A stretch of DNA of 64,000 nucleotides from Diogma glabrata. Lineage: Eukaryota > Arthropoda > Insecta > Diptera > Cylindrotomidae. The notes beneath the pieces were generated by a model. The model searched no databases. It saw only the letters and a list, made by a program, of their open reading frames with translations, and was not told where the DNA came from. The stretch is taken from the NCBI GenBank assembly GCA_963693315.1, contig CAVNZG010000974.1, positions 124,001-188,000 of the forward strand. Reading direction: 5' to 3'. Both the position numbers and the translations under genes were made by a program. Positions 46,668 through 60,612 of this stretch are shown here, in pieces (position 1 is the stretch's first letter; every line of letters begins with the position of its first letter).

Positions 46668-48730
46668 TTATACATGGGTAATTCTTTTATAAACCGAACA
46701 CCTTTCTGACCGACCCATTTTTGATTTGGCTGAAATATTTTTTGCGGATTTTATGTCGAAAAAAAAGATATACGTGTTCGAGGATTTTTTTTTTTGGAAA
46801 ATAGAGCTGTTCTAAATTTCGTGAATTTTGTGATTTTTGGCTTGAAGACTTATTTTCAAAAATTCGTAGTTCCGAATCTATAAGAGCTACAAAATTTTCA
46901 CCGACTACTTTTTTGTAGCTGAAAAATTGAACTTTGAGGAAAAAATATTTTTTATAAAAAATATTAACAAATTCATATTATTATAAACAATTTAATTGTT
47001 TAAATCAGTTTTTAACAATTGCCCCCAAAACGAATCCAGTTTTTAGTATTTTCATTGTATTTGCCGTCAAATTTTACGTCAAAAACATGTTTTTAAAATA
47101 TGGTACCTTTTCAATTATTCTTAAAATATTAATTTATGTAGCGCGTAACGACCCAAAAAACGGCTTTTTGCTAATAAAATCACATCTGTAACTTGTATCA
47201 AAAAAAGTTTAATGTGAAAGTTGTAGATAATTAAAAGGTCTACAACTTTTGTCTAAACTAGTTTTTGACATAACCTCAAAATTTTAAATTAAATTGCAAA
47301 AAATGTTACAAATCATCTTTGTAACAATTATTTATTGAAAATTTGCATAAAAAAAAATTTATGGGTTATTCGTTTTCTAACCGAATCTCCTGACTTGTTA
47401 GAAAACAAATCTTGATTGAAACAAAAAATTATTGTCAAGCGTTTGGAAAAATAATCCATCCAGTGCACCACGTAATTACAACCTGTCTGTTGTATTAGCC
47501 ACCACTGCCATGACAAACTTTGACAAACAATAATAGATGGTAAAAAACATCTTAGTAAATAAAAAAAATCAAGTAATGAAAAATAAAGTAATAATTCTTA
47601 ATATTACTTATATGTACTTTATTGGAATAACCACATTTGTATAGTAAAATCAAAAATGAACACTCTCCTTGACAGATTAATAATAATATTTTTTAATTGA
47701 AAATTTTCACAAAATTTTTTTTTTCATGCAAAGAAAATATCTTAGCTTCTAATTCTTGAAAAGATATTGGAATCATGCAATGATATTTTTGAGTTCCCTT
47801 TATCGATTTCGCTTTTGTAAATGTTCTGATAATAATTTTTTTTCTTCTTCGTAATCATCATTTGTAGAATAGCGACAAGTAATGTTTGGCAATGATTCTG
47901 TCGCCCAATTAAATAGTTCTCGTGGTGTTCGAATAGGATCATTTATTCTCTGAAGACTCGCTCGCAAAAATAGTTTATGGGATCAAATTTGTTGAATGGG
48001 ATGGAAATTTTAGGATTGTTTTATGATAAGAGCTTATGATTTATTTGAAAAAGAAATGGTCTTTATGACAAAAGAATCTAGGCGACTTCATGCTGGATAG
48101 AAATTGGAGCATGACACACGAAACGAAGTAGAGAGTAATAAATAATGAATTCTATTACTTTAAACTTTAACTTTAACCAATATTTAAAAAAAACGAAAAG
48201 AAAAAAAAACGAAAACAAGTTGCAGATTCGATTTTTGTAGCGAAAAACCGTTTTTTGGGTCGTTACGCGCTACATAAATTAATATTTTAAGAATAATTGA
48301 AAAGGTACCATATTTTAAAAACATGTTTTTGACGCAAAATTTGACGGAAAATACAATGAAAATACTAATTTGTAATATATAAATAATGTAAATAATATGA
48401 ATTTGTTAATATTTTTTATAAAAAATATTTTTTCCTCAAAGTTCAATTTTTCAGCTACAAAAAAGTGGTCGGTGAAAATTTTGTAGCTCTTATAGATTCG
48501 GAACTACGAATTTTTGAAAATAAGTCTTCAAGCCAAAAATCACAAAATTCACGAAATTTAGAACAGCTCTATTTTCCAAAAAAAAAAAAGAAAAAAAAAT
48601 CCTCGAACACGTATATCTTTTTTTTCGACATAGAATCCGCAAAAAAAGTTTCAGCCAAATCGAAGAGGTGTCAATGAATTTTCATCAAAATCCGTTCGGT
48701 TTGTAAAAGAATTACCCACATGCGTTATAC
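46668..48730. mobile_element. Foldback element with arms of about 500 bp
   Basis: GGGTAATTCTTTTA..AACCGAAC near 46,675 and GTTCGGTTTGTAAAAGAATT near 48,695-48,715 are mirrored, and the mirroring goes inwards to GTAGCGCGTAACGACCCAAA (about 47,139-47,165) and its complement (about 48,248-48,275). The loop of about 1.06 kb holds a coding-like fragment on the minus strand. Mismatches and small indels are modest. Superfamily unknown. Confidence 0.88.
47790..47990 (-). pseudogene. Coding-like fragment in the foldback loop
   Basis: The minus strand contains RASLQRINDPIRTPRELFNW, ATESLPNITCRYSTNDDYE and EKKLLSEHLQKRNR up to a TAA. Amino acid use looks protein-like, but I do not recognise the family. 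It may be the last trace of the element's transposase. Confidence 0.3.
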
Positions 48731-48893
48731 ATCTTCTATTTAAAAACCAGTATAAAGACAAATTTAGTTGAATATAAAATAAGATTTTCCCATCTTACAT
48801 ACGAAACCCCAGAAAAGCAGGAAAAACAACGAAATTTGATGTTTTCGCAAGCAACAAGATTTAAAAAAAAAATATATATTGTTATAAATACAT

Positions 48894-50391
48894 AATAGTA
48901 CATTATGATGCAAGGACGTAAAGCTAAAGATTTTGGACGTATGTAGAGTCTCACATTAAGACCCACATTAAGAGACCCACATTAAGTCCAAAATAGCTTA
49001 CGTCCGTGCGTCATATACTATTTTTTATTCGTCGCAAGCAAAATGTTAAAAAAAAATTGTTTATTCTAAATCAAAATTATAAATTTCCATAAATTCTGAA
49101 ATAAAAATATGTTGAACAAGTAACCTTTGACAAACTATTTGTTATTTTTTCCAAATTATTGTTTAATCACGACAAGAAATAATAACAATAATTTTAATTG
49201 GACAATAAAATTTTGAATTTAATGGTTGCTTTGATAAATATTTCTATTTTTTATAGAATTTAAACAAATACAAATTTTTTTACTTTTTTGGACGTAACTA
49301 TGACAACAAAGTATATGGTTAAAAAATAAAAAGTGACACTTTACACAAATCACAGTAATAGAGTACCACTTTAATATGTAGGCGAATAAAAAAAGGTTTT
49401 TGTGTGTTAAAAGTTTTAGTTCGGATATACAAAGTATAATATAAAAAAAAATAAAGTTTGTAGACTTTATGTCGCCAAATTTATTTATATGTTTAGAACA
49501 AAAATTCAGCAAAACGGAATATTTTAAGAAACTGTTTTCATGTAATGGATTTTTTTGCCAAGAAATTCGACATTAAAGCTGCAATAAATATAAAACAAAA
49601 ATCCTTAATTTAAGCAAAACTTTTTTACTAAAATTGGATTTAGGTTTGAAAATCTAAAATTAGCAGGTTACACTTGCCGCATGAAAATATGTGGCATTAT
49701 TAATAATTGTTACTGTTACTGATTAATAATTGTTACTGTTTACGGCTACATAGCAATTTAGTAGAGATAATTTAAATCTGTGCTGTAAACACTTTTTAAT
49801 TTATTCTAAAATTTTGCAACTAATTCGATATCCAAGCTAACTACCTATTAAATTACTTTTAATTTAATATTTGACGCTGTAAACACAATTGCAAATAAAA
49901 TTTTTTTTTATTCGCCTATGTATTAAAGTGTTACTTTATTACTGTGATTTGCGGCCTTAAAGTGTCACTTTTTAACCATATATTTTGTTGATATAGCTAC
50001 GTCCAAAAAACTAAAAAACATTTGTATTTGTTTAAATTCTATAAAAAATAGACATTTTTATTATTCAAAATTTCATTATCCAATTAAACTAGTTGTTATC
50101 ATTTGTTGTCATAGTTATACAATAATTTGGAAAAGATAACAAATATTTTATCAAAGTTAACTTGTTCAACATATTTTTATTTCAAAATTTATGCAAATTT
50201 ATAATTTTAATTTATAATAAACATTTATTTTAAATATTTTGCTTTCGGCGAATAAAAAATAGTATATGATGCACGGACGTAAATTATTTTGGACTTAATG
50301 AGGGTGCAAATCTCGGCTAGTTCCTCGATTTGCAAACTCCACATACGTCCAAATTCTTTAGCTTTACATCCTAGCATCATATTGTACTATT
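48894..50391. mobile_element. Foldback element with arms of about 490-510 bp
   Basis: The outer ends AATAGTACATTATGATGC / AATAGTACAATATGATGC are inverted, and the match runs inwards to TAGGCGAATAAAAAAA (about 49,380-49,395) and its mirror (about 49,905-49,920). In the left arm CCCACATTAAG is repeated. The spacer contains a small element with ends TGTTTACGGC / GCTGTAAACA (49,735-49,885), a motif also seen near 44,650 and 53,705-53,790. No gene. Confidence 0.87.
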
Positions 50392-51939
50392 GAATTATTC
50401 TAATTCGTCCATCTCCCGTTAAACAAAATTTTAAAGTATCAAGTTTCTTTTCCCTATCAAAAATCGTTTCAACAACAAATACATAATTTGGGAAATTGCC
50501 TAATTATCATACATACTTTCATTTCTTTTTTTACGGTTTGACGGATAGTTATCTTCTATCTTCTTCTATAATAATAAAACAAAGTGTTTTGTTTTTCTGC
50601 CTGTGTGCGCTCTCTAGAGAAATCTGGAATACACAGGAGTCTGAAATTTTGTCAGAAGAAAGCCAATGACAGGTACTAATGCACCTCGGCACCAAAATTT
50701 TAAAATTGGGTTTAGTTTTTTTAATTAATATATTTTAATTTTATTAAGGGTTTGCCTAAATGTTGATTTAATGCTTGCATTAAATGTTGATTATATGCTT
50801 GCATTATCAAAACTGCACTCACATGTTCCAAACATTGGAAATTGGTGTTTCTTCTCCTCTTCTGAGTAACATGGATGCAACAAGTATTTGCAATGGATCC
50901 TTAGTAGCGAAGATCAAGATTATGAACAATAATATCAAAGCTACAGGTTTAAAGTGTTTTACTTATTGAGGGAAATGTGCTAATCTATCACTTTCAAAAA
51001 CAAACAAAGCACATGTATCATGTAGGTGCAATGCATCATGCAAAGAATCGCTAAAATATATGCAAAAAAATCAACAAACGATGTAATTTTACTGTTTTTA
51101 AAATATTATATAGCTCTGGATTTATAAATTAAATTAGCCTTATTATTATTTTTATATTAGACTAGAAATTAATTTTATTATTACATTTGTCCGAATTTTT
51201 ATTTACAACGCTTGCAGGAAGGTCGAAATAAGACGATGGCCATAAATCGTCGCTTTAATAATGAAACAACGTATTCGCAAAAGTGTAGTTTCGAGATAAT
51301 TGGGTTTAAAGATTTTTCGATTTTCTGATTTTCGTAAACTCGGCAGCACTATTGAATGAATAAAGATATTGGAAAAAAAATTTCTACCAATTAATCTTGA
51401 CTAATTTCCCCACAACATATTAAAATTTCACATTGGTACCTGCTGGCTTTTCTACATAAAAAGAGGTGAAAAGTCAATCAGGTACCTTATACGTTATTTC
51501 ATATTTCATATACGTTATTTCATTTTGCATGGAAGTACGATTAAGCCTAAAATTAATTATTATTGAACTAACGCATAATATTCTTACAATTTTTTATTTA
51601 TATGAACCGGCATATCATGTAGTAATGAATGATGCCTATACAATATTTTAGATTTACCATTTCGTGTGGCGATCGTAATGTATGTAAAGTATACGACACT
51701 GATTTTACCCAAGTTATTATTCTGAAGGAATTGAAATATCGTACATGCATTTACGCTGTTTCAATATTTAACCAAATTCAAATTCGCATGTACGTTAATT
51801 AACAATATATTAATTTTCAACCCCAGTTATAAATAAATTGGAAAATGTTAAAATGCCACCTTTATAGACATCCTTATGGGGAATGCACAAATACGAAATA
51901 GACAAATAGACAAAACCCTTAAAACATAAATATTCATAA
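50392..51939. other. No gene seen
   Basis: AT-rich with short frames only; none resembles a known protein. Confidence 0.3.
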
Positions 51940-52707
51940 AAGAACTGAATCTAAAAAGTTATGGTGCAAATTATGAAACTTTTTGCAATCCATACAATTT
52001 TCGAGCGATCTAGTTTCGAACCAATGAGAAAATTTTAAACTTTAAAAAAGTTTATCATTCTCATCAGGGCTAGCCGACTAGATAAACTCTACTAAAAAAT
52101 GTCAACGCTAATTAATATAAACCAAAAATTAGGTTACAACTCTAGCGAAGTATAAAAAAAAACAAAAAATTTACATAAACATATATTTAATAGATTCGGG
52201 TTTAGTCAATTAATTTCTCTGGTGATCACTGTTTTGTTATACTTTAGACATTCTAGTATTGAATAACAAACTCGTGTCGGTGAGAATAAGATGACTAGGC
52301 TTCACTTGTGTCTATTGACACATGATCAACAATTAATTCAGTAAATTATATGTGATATAACATCACCCGATGGAAAATCTCTCATCAAGAATAATATAAG
52401 AACTGAATCTAAAAATTATGGTGCAAATTATGAAACTTTTTGCAATCCATACAATTTTCGAGCAATCTAGTTTCGAACCAATGAGAAAATTTTAAACTTT
52501 AAAAAAGTTTATCATTCATCAGATAAACTCTACCAAAAAATGTCAACGTTAATTAATATAAACCAAAAATTAGGTTACAACTCTAGCGATGGATTGCAAA
52601 AAGTTTCATAATTTGCACCATTATTTTTAGATTCAGTTCTTATATTATTCTTGATGGGAGATTTTCCATCGGGGTGATGTTATATCATAAATAATTTACT
52701 GAATTAA
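51940..52707. repeat. Direct repeat plus foldback
   Basis: A block of about 190-210 bp (AGAACTGAATCTAAAAA..TACAACTCTAGCGA) occurs at 51,940-52,148 and 52,399-52,589. The second copy is framed by inverted arms of about 120 bp (52,333-52,452 and 52,588-52,707) with TTAATTCAGTAAATTA and CATCACCCGATGGAAAATC. So the arm overlaps the direct repeat. Confidence 0.85.
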
Positions 52708-53488
52708 TCGTAAATATTCACTCAAAATGCTGGCATTCTTAGACCCGGCTATTGGATTAATCTCAAACATCAGCCCTATGCATGTTTTGATCTATTCTTT
52801 TTCATCTAACTCTTTTTGGTTTTATTTCTGTGTTATATTCGCCATTACTGGACTAAACGCATATACATCCCTCAAAGCGCATGCATCAATGTAAAGTATT
52901 GTAAAGAATTGATAAAATGTGTATGATATGATATTTGGCTTGTGAATTATTTAAGTTAAAAAAGTTAATTATACTTTATTTTGTTGTTATCCGACAATTG
53001 ATTCGAATAAAAATTACAATTTGACCATATTTGAGAACAACATATAATCGGGATTGATAAATGCAAATAGTTAACATAACAGGACGCTAAACCGTTTTGT
53101 ATTGCGAGTATGAGGTTCCATAGTAAGACATTTGCAATTGTGACGCCGAATAAACGAATTTTTACGTTATTGTGTTAAATTTTTGTGTGTACTAATGTGT
53201 TTTAATTTTAATATAAATTTCATATGTAAATTTATTTAACTTTAGAGACCTTTACCTAATTGCTCTTCCTGACTGCCAAATGATACCAATATTACAATTT
53301 CTTTCAACATTTTTATAAAACTAATAAAATAAATTAAATTAAATAACAATAAAAAAATTATAAAACTAGTTACTTAAAAACAATAACAGTTTCCACCACT
53401 TATTTGGAAAGCACGGGCATCGCTGTGGGGCACCAATTCTAGTTTAAAATAAACTAAAATAAACTATACAAGATTTTAATTACAATCT

Positions 53489-53708
53489 ACACTGGAAGAA
53501 AAAATTCGGTCACTACAATCTATTTTGTGGCAACCGAATAGTTCCTCCCACAATAACCTCGAATTCGGTGGTCTTTTCTTCAAAACCCAAATTTGAAGAC
53601 ACGAATTGAAGGCTTTCAACCGAATTGAAGAAACGACAACCGAATGTGATGTCATCGTGTACACATAATCCCTGTGCAAACCGAATGACCGAATTTTTTA
53701 TCTCAGTG
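53489..53708. mobile_element. MITE with ends CACTGG..GAAAAAATTCGGTCA
   Basis: The left end ACACTGGAAGAAAAAATTCGG and the right end CCGAATTTTTTATCTCAGTGT are inverted. The interior is full of AACCGAAT / ATTCGGT motifs in both orientations. 220 bp, no genuine ORF. Confidence 0.75.
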
Positions 53709-55432
53709 TACGCTGTAAATTCTTACTATATATGATAAGATGCAAATTAATAAACTATCTACTAATTTTGTATGTCACTGTGTAAACGTTGATGAAAACT
53801 CGATAGCCTCACCATAAAGGGCCGATCTTACTACCCGGGTCTACTAAGTAAAAATAACAAAAACTAGTATTATTTTTAAAAAACCAATACTATCCCAAGT
53901 CGAATTTTCGCTACTCTTTAAAATCTTTAGATTCTACGTTTTAGATTTTATAGTATTTTAATGTAACTTATTTTCAATACAAAAATAACTTTTACAGAAA
54001 ACCTCCAAAAGCGAGTTACCGGAAACAATTATATTTGAGTTGTTAAATAGGCGTTACAAATTTAAAATAAAAACCCTGTTTTAGTCCTAAATAAACTAAA
54101 AAAAAATTAGGTCCTACTAATTCTACTTTATATATAGAATATTTAGGTTTTAATAAGTATTTTGATACTTATTAGTCTTAGAATGTTGTAATATTAGATG
54201 TATCCTCAATCATACCTGCTCTCAATGATGTCTGATTTAAAACTGAAATTATTTTATTTTTCATTTTAACCAATACATAGTCTGAAAATAGTTTTTTGAG
54301 ATTTTAATTAGATGTTCAATAGTATGTTTTTAGATTTTGTACGAGTTAATAAGTTTATCGAGAGTAAATGTTCTTATTTACATGCAATAAAAGATGAAAA
54401 AACTAAAATAGGTTCACCTGAGAATGTCTACTACTTAAATCGTAGTTAAAGTTTGACTCGGGATATTACACGAGCCGAAATTTAACTACTCTTTAAAACC
54501 TACAGATTCTATTATTAAGAGTATTTAATTACAACACATTTTCATACAAAAATAATCTAAAATCCCGTTTGAGTTATTAAATAGGTGTTAAAAATAAATT
54601 TAAAATATACTCCTTTAGTCCTAAATAAACTAAAAACTCACAAAGTCCTACTAATTCTACTATATATGTATGTTCTATCTGTTTTGTTTTTTTTATTAAT
54701 TAGTTAGACATGTACAGGACATTAATAATCACTGTTAGAATAGAATCACCCAAATGCCAAAAAAGTGGGGGTAAGAATTTCACTTTTGGCTCATGAATGT
54801 AATACTTAGGTCTTTCAGACCGAAGTAATATGGTGGTCAATTCAATCAAAGTGGCGGTTGCAAGAAGACGTTATTTTTTGTTGCTTGCTGTCAATTTTTT
54901 ATTTACAGTTTTATTCAAATTAAATTATTTTATATCAAATTGTTATTTTAAATTATTATTTTAATACAATTTTTTAATTTTAGGATCCATATTCTGCATA
55001 TTAATAATTATTCTTTTTCTTTTTCTTTTGTAGGTAAGAATTTTCTAAAAAACGAGATTGGCGAAAATTTTATTGGCATACAAATTATAAAGGATATAAG
55101 AATTAATAGTATTGTACGAAAAAATTTGAAATCAGATAAGTTTTTCTTACAATTTGAATATTTATTTATTTGTAAATCTTTTGTTAGTGTCGTTGATAAT
55201 TTTATTTTAGTTTCTGTCCTTTCACGGTCTGCTTTTAATCAAATTTTGTTGTTTGGCTTGGTTTAATCTTTTTGCTTCAAACTTTCATGTCTTTGAACCA
55301 CTAATTATTTATCCTTTGTTTGGATTGACGATTTTGACAGTTAAACTTAGACTTAGTATCAAGTTATCTAGCTGTTAGAATTGTCAATTTAGATATCAAT
55401 TTTGATCTTTTATTTGGTTGTTTGTTGGAATT
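53709..55432. other. No gene seen; a duplicated block
   Basis: A segment with TCCTAAATAAACTAAAAA and GTCCTACTAATTCTAC occurs near 54,085-54,130 and again near 54,620-54,665, with similar DNA before each, so there is a degenerate direct repeat of about 530 bp spacing. No coding frame. Confidence 0.45.
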
Positions 55433-56690
55433 TTTTTAGGTAGATTTCATATAAAAATCTATTAGGTAGATTTCATATAAAAATCTACCTATTGGTATGT
55501 GCTTCATCTCGGAATTTCGGAAAAATTTTGGTGCCAAACGACTATATATGATAAGCGGAGACGGAAAATCAAAATGAAAAAAAAATTTATATATATATAT
55601 ATATATATATATAACGATATGAGATATAACGGAATTTGGCGGCACTCTCACGGTCGCATTTTTCGACCTACACCAAAATAATTTTTTGTATGTGTTCCGG
55701 CAAATAATGTCTTGGACAAGTTCGTGAACTGGCCATATCCGGGTACCAGTTAAGCGGCTAGAGCCTAAAATGTCGAATAATCTAGGGCGCTATAACTTCC
55801 GTATGAATCATAATATTTTAATAAAATTTATAAATATTGAATATTTGAACATATTTCTATCATTTTTATCCAGATCAGGTTCCAGGTTCCTCAAAATCAG
55901 CTGTTTCAAAAATTTGCTAAACTTTGCTGCCCTTGATCTAGCTGAAATGGCCAAGCTCATAGTTGAAAACTTTTTTTCACGTATTTAAAATATAAATCTT
56001 TCCAAAATTTCAAAAATAATAGTTTAAATTTAACGGTTGAGACCCTACGGCTGTTGAAATAAAAACAAACGCAAAAGGCAATGCTTTCATCATGTTTCAG
56101 TTTATGTTATTTAAATTCATCTTGGCTTTTAACATACTTTTCAACTATAGCCTCAAAAAATTTCAGCTTTCTAACCCAAAAGGTTCCATTTTTATAAGCA
56201 TTATAATGCAACCCTTACAAGAAAAATATCAACCCATTTAATACCATAGAAAAATTATCAAAATCTCTTTTGTTTTTTTTATTTTTTTACTAAGTAACCG
56301 TTTGAAAAAAGATTAAATAAGAACAAAAAAACACAACAACAAAAGATGATTTTGAAATAAAATTGTTTGATAATGTTATAAATTATGTGTGATGGTATAA
56401 TTGTAGTTGTGACGTAGTTCATTTGATCTTTGGTGGATTTAATATGTTATTAAAAGTAGTTTAAACCAACTTAAATAAAACTGTTCCGAAATTGTATTGA
56501 TGGAGTTAGTTCGGATAATGTATTTAATTTGGTTCGATAATATTTTTGAATTATTCTGTTTCTACTTATATTTTTTATTTAAACTAATCTGACTTATCTA
56601 ATTTTATTTGGACACAAAACCGTCTGGCCCCGAAATCTACCTATTTCTAGCGGATATACCTGCCGCTGGGATTTTTAGATTTATTTTTAG
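55433..56690 (-). repeat. Family D repeat, copy 4 (inverted, full length)
   Basis: It is the mirror of copy 1, from the start CCAGCGGCAGGTATATCCGC (read on the minus strand at about 56,670) to the terminal hairpin, which is present twice (55,436-55,462 and 55,465-55,487). The core is at about 55,615-55,770 and the TA run has only about 22 bases. No ORF. Confidence 0.8.
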
Positions 56691-56708
56691 ATTTAATTGT
56701 AATTTTAA

Positions 56709-59700
56709 ATGGCGAAATTATCTATCAGTTTTGCTAATATAAGAGGATTGAACGTCAACCTTAATGCGGTGCACTTTTATCTTGTGAATCTTAGGCCTAA
56801 TTTTTTTTTTTTAATGGAAACGATTATCAGCGCGAGAGCTGTATCGTTGGACAAAAGTAAATATTTTTGTCCTAACTATGAGCTTGAATCTTCATTCTAC
56901 TTTAAGCATGGTGTTTAGGCGTTTATTAGAAATTCTGTACCATACTTATTTGAGAATAAATAATTTTGAATTAAATTCAAAATTTCACAATATGTTTTCC
57001 CTTAAGATTACCTGCTCTATAATCAAACTCGGTTTGTCTTTGGATTGTATCGCTCGCCCAACTCACCGGAGAACATAAATTTATTTCATGACATATCTAA
57101 ATAGATAGATAGGTTGTAACGCTATGGCCATTCATGTTTCACCTGAACAAGTAGTGTTGGTCATCTAAGGCCAGAGTGATCTTGTCTTAAACACTGCATT
57201 TAAGCCATTAGCGTTTCTCAGAATCTCTGATTGAATTCATTGGTGGGCAGCACATTTCCCGGCTAGATGACAGCCTCTGGGTCGGGGTCTTCCACCATCC
57301 AATGCAGAGCTAGAAAGTGCTGCTGAAAACTAGCTTTAAAAGCTACGCTGGAAAACTTTAATTTCATTCGAAACCAAAAATGTTGATAAAGTTTTATCAA
57401 ATTTATTACACATACTATTGACCTGTAGACAAAACCCTGATGAAAAAAACACCACGCTATTTATGTCATCCTATTGTTGATATTCAGTCATCCAGATGAT
57501 CAGATGTCAAAGATCATCTACTCAACCCACCCATAACCTAAATTGATTTCACTTCTGCTTGAAGGAAATCCCATAATCTCTATGGAGCTGCAAGAAACTT
57601 AAATCACGTACATATGATGGCTTTTACCACATCTTTGATTTCACTTCCATTTTCTTTTAAAATGGATTAAAAGCAAGCTCATATCAAACAAAACATTCGA
57701 GGCACTATTATTTTTAACACGATTCTGAAAACAAATAACTATTAACACTTCAGTTGTGGAAACCAATCGAATCAAATCAGAAATAAAATTGATTTCTAAG
57801 ATACTTATATTATATATTTGTTTTTTTACTATATTTTTAATTTATTTTATTACACACAAAATATAACGGCATGCAAATGTATATACGTATTATAATTATA
57901 ACGCTGATCAGCTATTTATCAACTTAAAAGTTAAATCATTTTATAATAAAAAAAACAATTAAATATCTCAATAAATAATATAAATGACGAATATATAAAG
58001 TAATAAATTAATATCTAACCTAATTACAGTAACTTATAAAGAAATTTATGAACATCTAATTTATTTCCTGACTTGAATTTGTTTAAAGTTTATATTTGTT
58101 ATTTATATTTCTTCTAATTTTTCATGGTATTCTTCTCAATCACTTTTCTTTCGTAGGTCTATTGACCAAAATATAGTGTGACGGGACACACAAATAATAA
58201 TAATTTACAAAAAAAACTCACCAAGAAGCACTCGGTTTTTAATGGCTTTTTGATTTGTTGTATTAGCTTGCATATCTTGTTTGATATGGATATACTATGT
58301 ACAAGAATGAACAAGGATGTTATGTACAAGAATCAATTTTACCACTTACAAATTATTGTTCTTATTCAGTGGGATTTCCTATCCTTCAGATGGATGCAAA
58401 CCGCGTGTGCTTCTAAAGCAACAAAATTAGAAACAAAAATTTAGGCTATACAAAGAAAATTCACAAGAGATAGGCACAAGTCCTAAATATCTATATTGAT
58501 TACATACCTTGGCCGAAATTGATGTTCAGGTTAAAAAAAACACAACAAAACTTTGTGAACGGTGCGGTATCAATTATATTTTATTTTAAATTTATTAAAT
58601 CACTTTTAAGTGCACCGATCTCTATTAACTACACAAGTGGTAATGGACAATTAAAGTCATCCGGCTAATTGCAAATATCTACAGGATTTTCGAATTACAA
58701 AAAAAAATTCGAATTTATGATACCAATCCAAAATAAAATATTCTGTTTTGTGTTTTCTTTAACTTTTTCATTTTTACAATAGATGGATCGTTAAAAGCTT
58801 AACATACAGTGCGTGATGTAAAACATGATTAATTAAATCAAAAGAAAAAAATTATAATAATGCAGTGTTTTAGATAAAAATAAATTCTGTAGTAATGCCA
58901 ATGCTACAAGGTTGACTGTATATCCTAACGCTAAAATTATAATTCTTGGTGATTTCAATAAAGAATGGCTTACACACAGCTCTAAAACTGATGAATTAAG
59001 TAAAGAAGCTGAATTTTTTGCTCTTCATCATAATTTCACTTAGATAATAGATCAGCCTACCAGAGTTCCTGACATTCCTGCCCAAAGTGGTAACTTGCTC
59101 GATTTGTTTTTGATAAATTACCCTTCGTTGGTTCAATTTAAAGTATCATAGTCTTTGGGTGGATCAGATCATAATTTGATCTCCACAATATACAAGTACC
59201 TAAGCAGTTTAAAGCTAATCCTAGGCTGTTTGGGATTATAAAGCTGCAAAGTGGCAGGGACTTAGAGATTTCTTTAAATGGTTTCCCTGGAAACGCAACT
59301 GTCTTTCCAGCTAAGATCCGATGGGTATGCGTAGGTTTGTTCCAAATAGTTTGATTGTTCCGAAGGTTGATCGATGGTTTTCAAGTAAATGCAAAACAGC
59401 AATAAAAATTAAAAAAAAAAGTCAATACTTATAAGGCATCTGGATTCCTCCAATTATCCTTAAATCTTTTGCTAAGGAGTAAGCACCAATCCTAACTACA
59501 ATTTTCTATTTGTCATATAAGAAAGAGATTTTTTCTGATATATGGAAAATGGCTAGTGTACAACCAGTTCCAAAGAAAGGTGCTAAAACGGATCCAAGAA
59601 ACTTTAGACCTATATCAATTTTGTCAGTTGTTTCTAAAATATTTGAGAAATATGTTAATTTTAATATTATGAGCTGAGTCGTCAAAATTACCTAATGAAA

Positions 59701-60612
59701 GACAATACGGATTCCGTAAAAGAAAAGCGACGGGAGATTTACTTTCTTTTGTCACGCATATCTGGAACAAGTCGCTTGAAAACCATGGTGAGACTTTTAG
59801 TATTGCGCTTGATATTGCCAAAGCGTTTGACAAAGTATGGCACAACAATCTTATTTGCAAATTGAGATGCTATGGCTTAGATGAGCAACTTATTTTTTGG
59901 TTACAAAACTTTATTTCTGAACGAAAATTTCGGGTCAAAGTTGATGGTGTTTCATCGAATATCTTTTCAACTAATGCTGGTGTTCCTCAAGGTTCCGCTT
60001 TATCACCTACTCTTTTTCTTCTCTATATTGCTGACTTGCAGTTAATTCTATCCATAGTTTTGCTGATGATAGCGTCACATGAAATGCCAAATTTGTATGC
60101 ACCATCAAATCTTAATGTCGCTAGATCAAACTTGATAGAGTCATTAAATATTGATTTAAAACCCATCTTAGATTGGGGAGTTGCTAACAGTGTTGAATTC
60201 AACACAAGCAAAACTCAAGTTTGTCATTTTTCTAGGTTATCAACACCTAATCCGTTTTTATTAAAGTTTGATTCAAATGACCTTGAAGAGAGAGAATCTG
60301 TTAGACTTCTAGGAGTTGAGATTGAAAATAATATGAAGTGGTATTCTCATATTTTTAGCCCAGCAAAGAATGCTGTTCAAAAATTAGGATTTTTAGGTCG
60401 TTGTCGTAAGGTTTTTAATAGCTTCTTTTAATATCTAAAGTGTCTTTTAATATACATATAAATCATTTATTCGTCTCTGCATAGAGCATTCTTCTCACAT
60501 ATGGGGTGGAGCCTACATAAGCAGCTTGAAATGTCTTGATTCGATACAGCGGACAGCTGTTAAATTTATCGGCAGCTCGACTCTTACTAACGAGCTTGAT
60601 TCCTTGCATTCT
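56709..60612 (+). mobile_element. Jockey-like non-LTR element, broken, split by a solo LTR
   Basis: The endonuclease start is at 56,709 (MAKLSISFANIRGLN, later FGLYRSPNSPENINLF). After the solo LTR it resumes with IIILGDFNKEW, IDQPTRVPD and GGSDHNL; then the linker DYKAAKWQGLRDFFKWFPW, and the RT: QYGFRKRKATGDLL, LDIAKAFDKVWH (first catalytic Asp), GVPQGSALSPTLFLLYIADL, SFADDS (catalytic pair), SVRLLGVEIENNMKWYSH, and the C-terminal HSSHIWGGAY and LDSIQRTAVKFI. Several stops and frameshifts are present. It is related to the copy at 504-658/8,586-8,930. Confidence 0.88.
57115..58908. mobile_element. Solo LTR of 1.8 kb inside the Jockey-like endonuclease
   Basis: The piece begins TGTAACGC and ends GCTACA and is flanked by AGGT (57111-57114 and 58909-58912). 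The endonuclease frame continues across one AGGT. It has no significant ORF, as expected for an LTR left after recombination between the two LTRs of a full element. The TGTA..TACA ends resemble element C, but the sequence is different. Orientation unknown. Confidence 0.85.
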
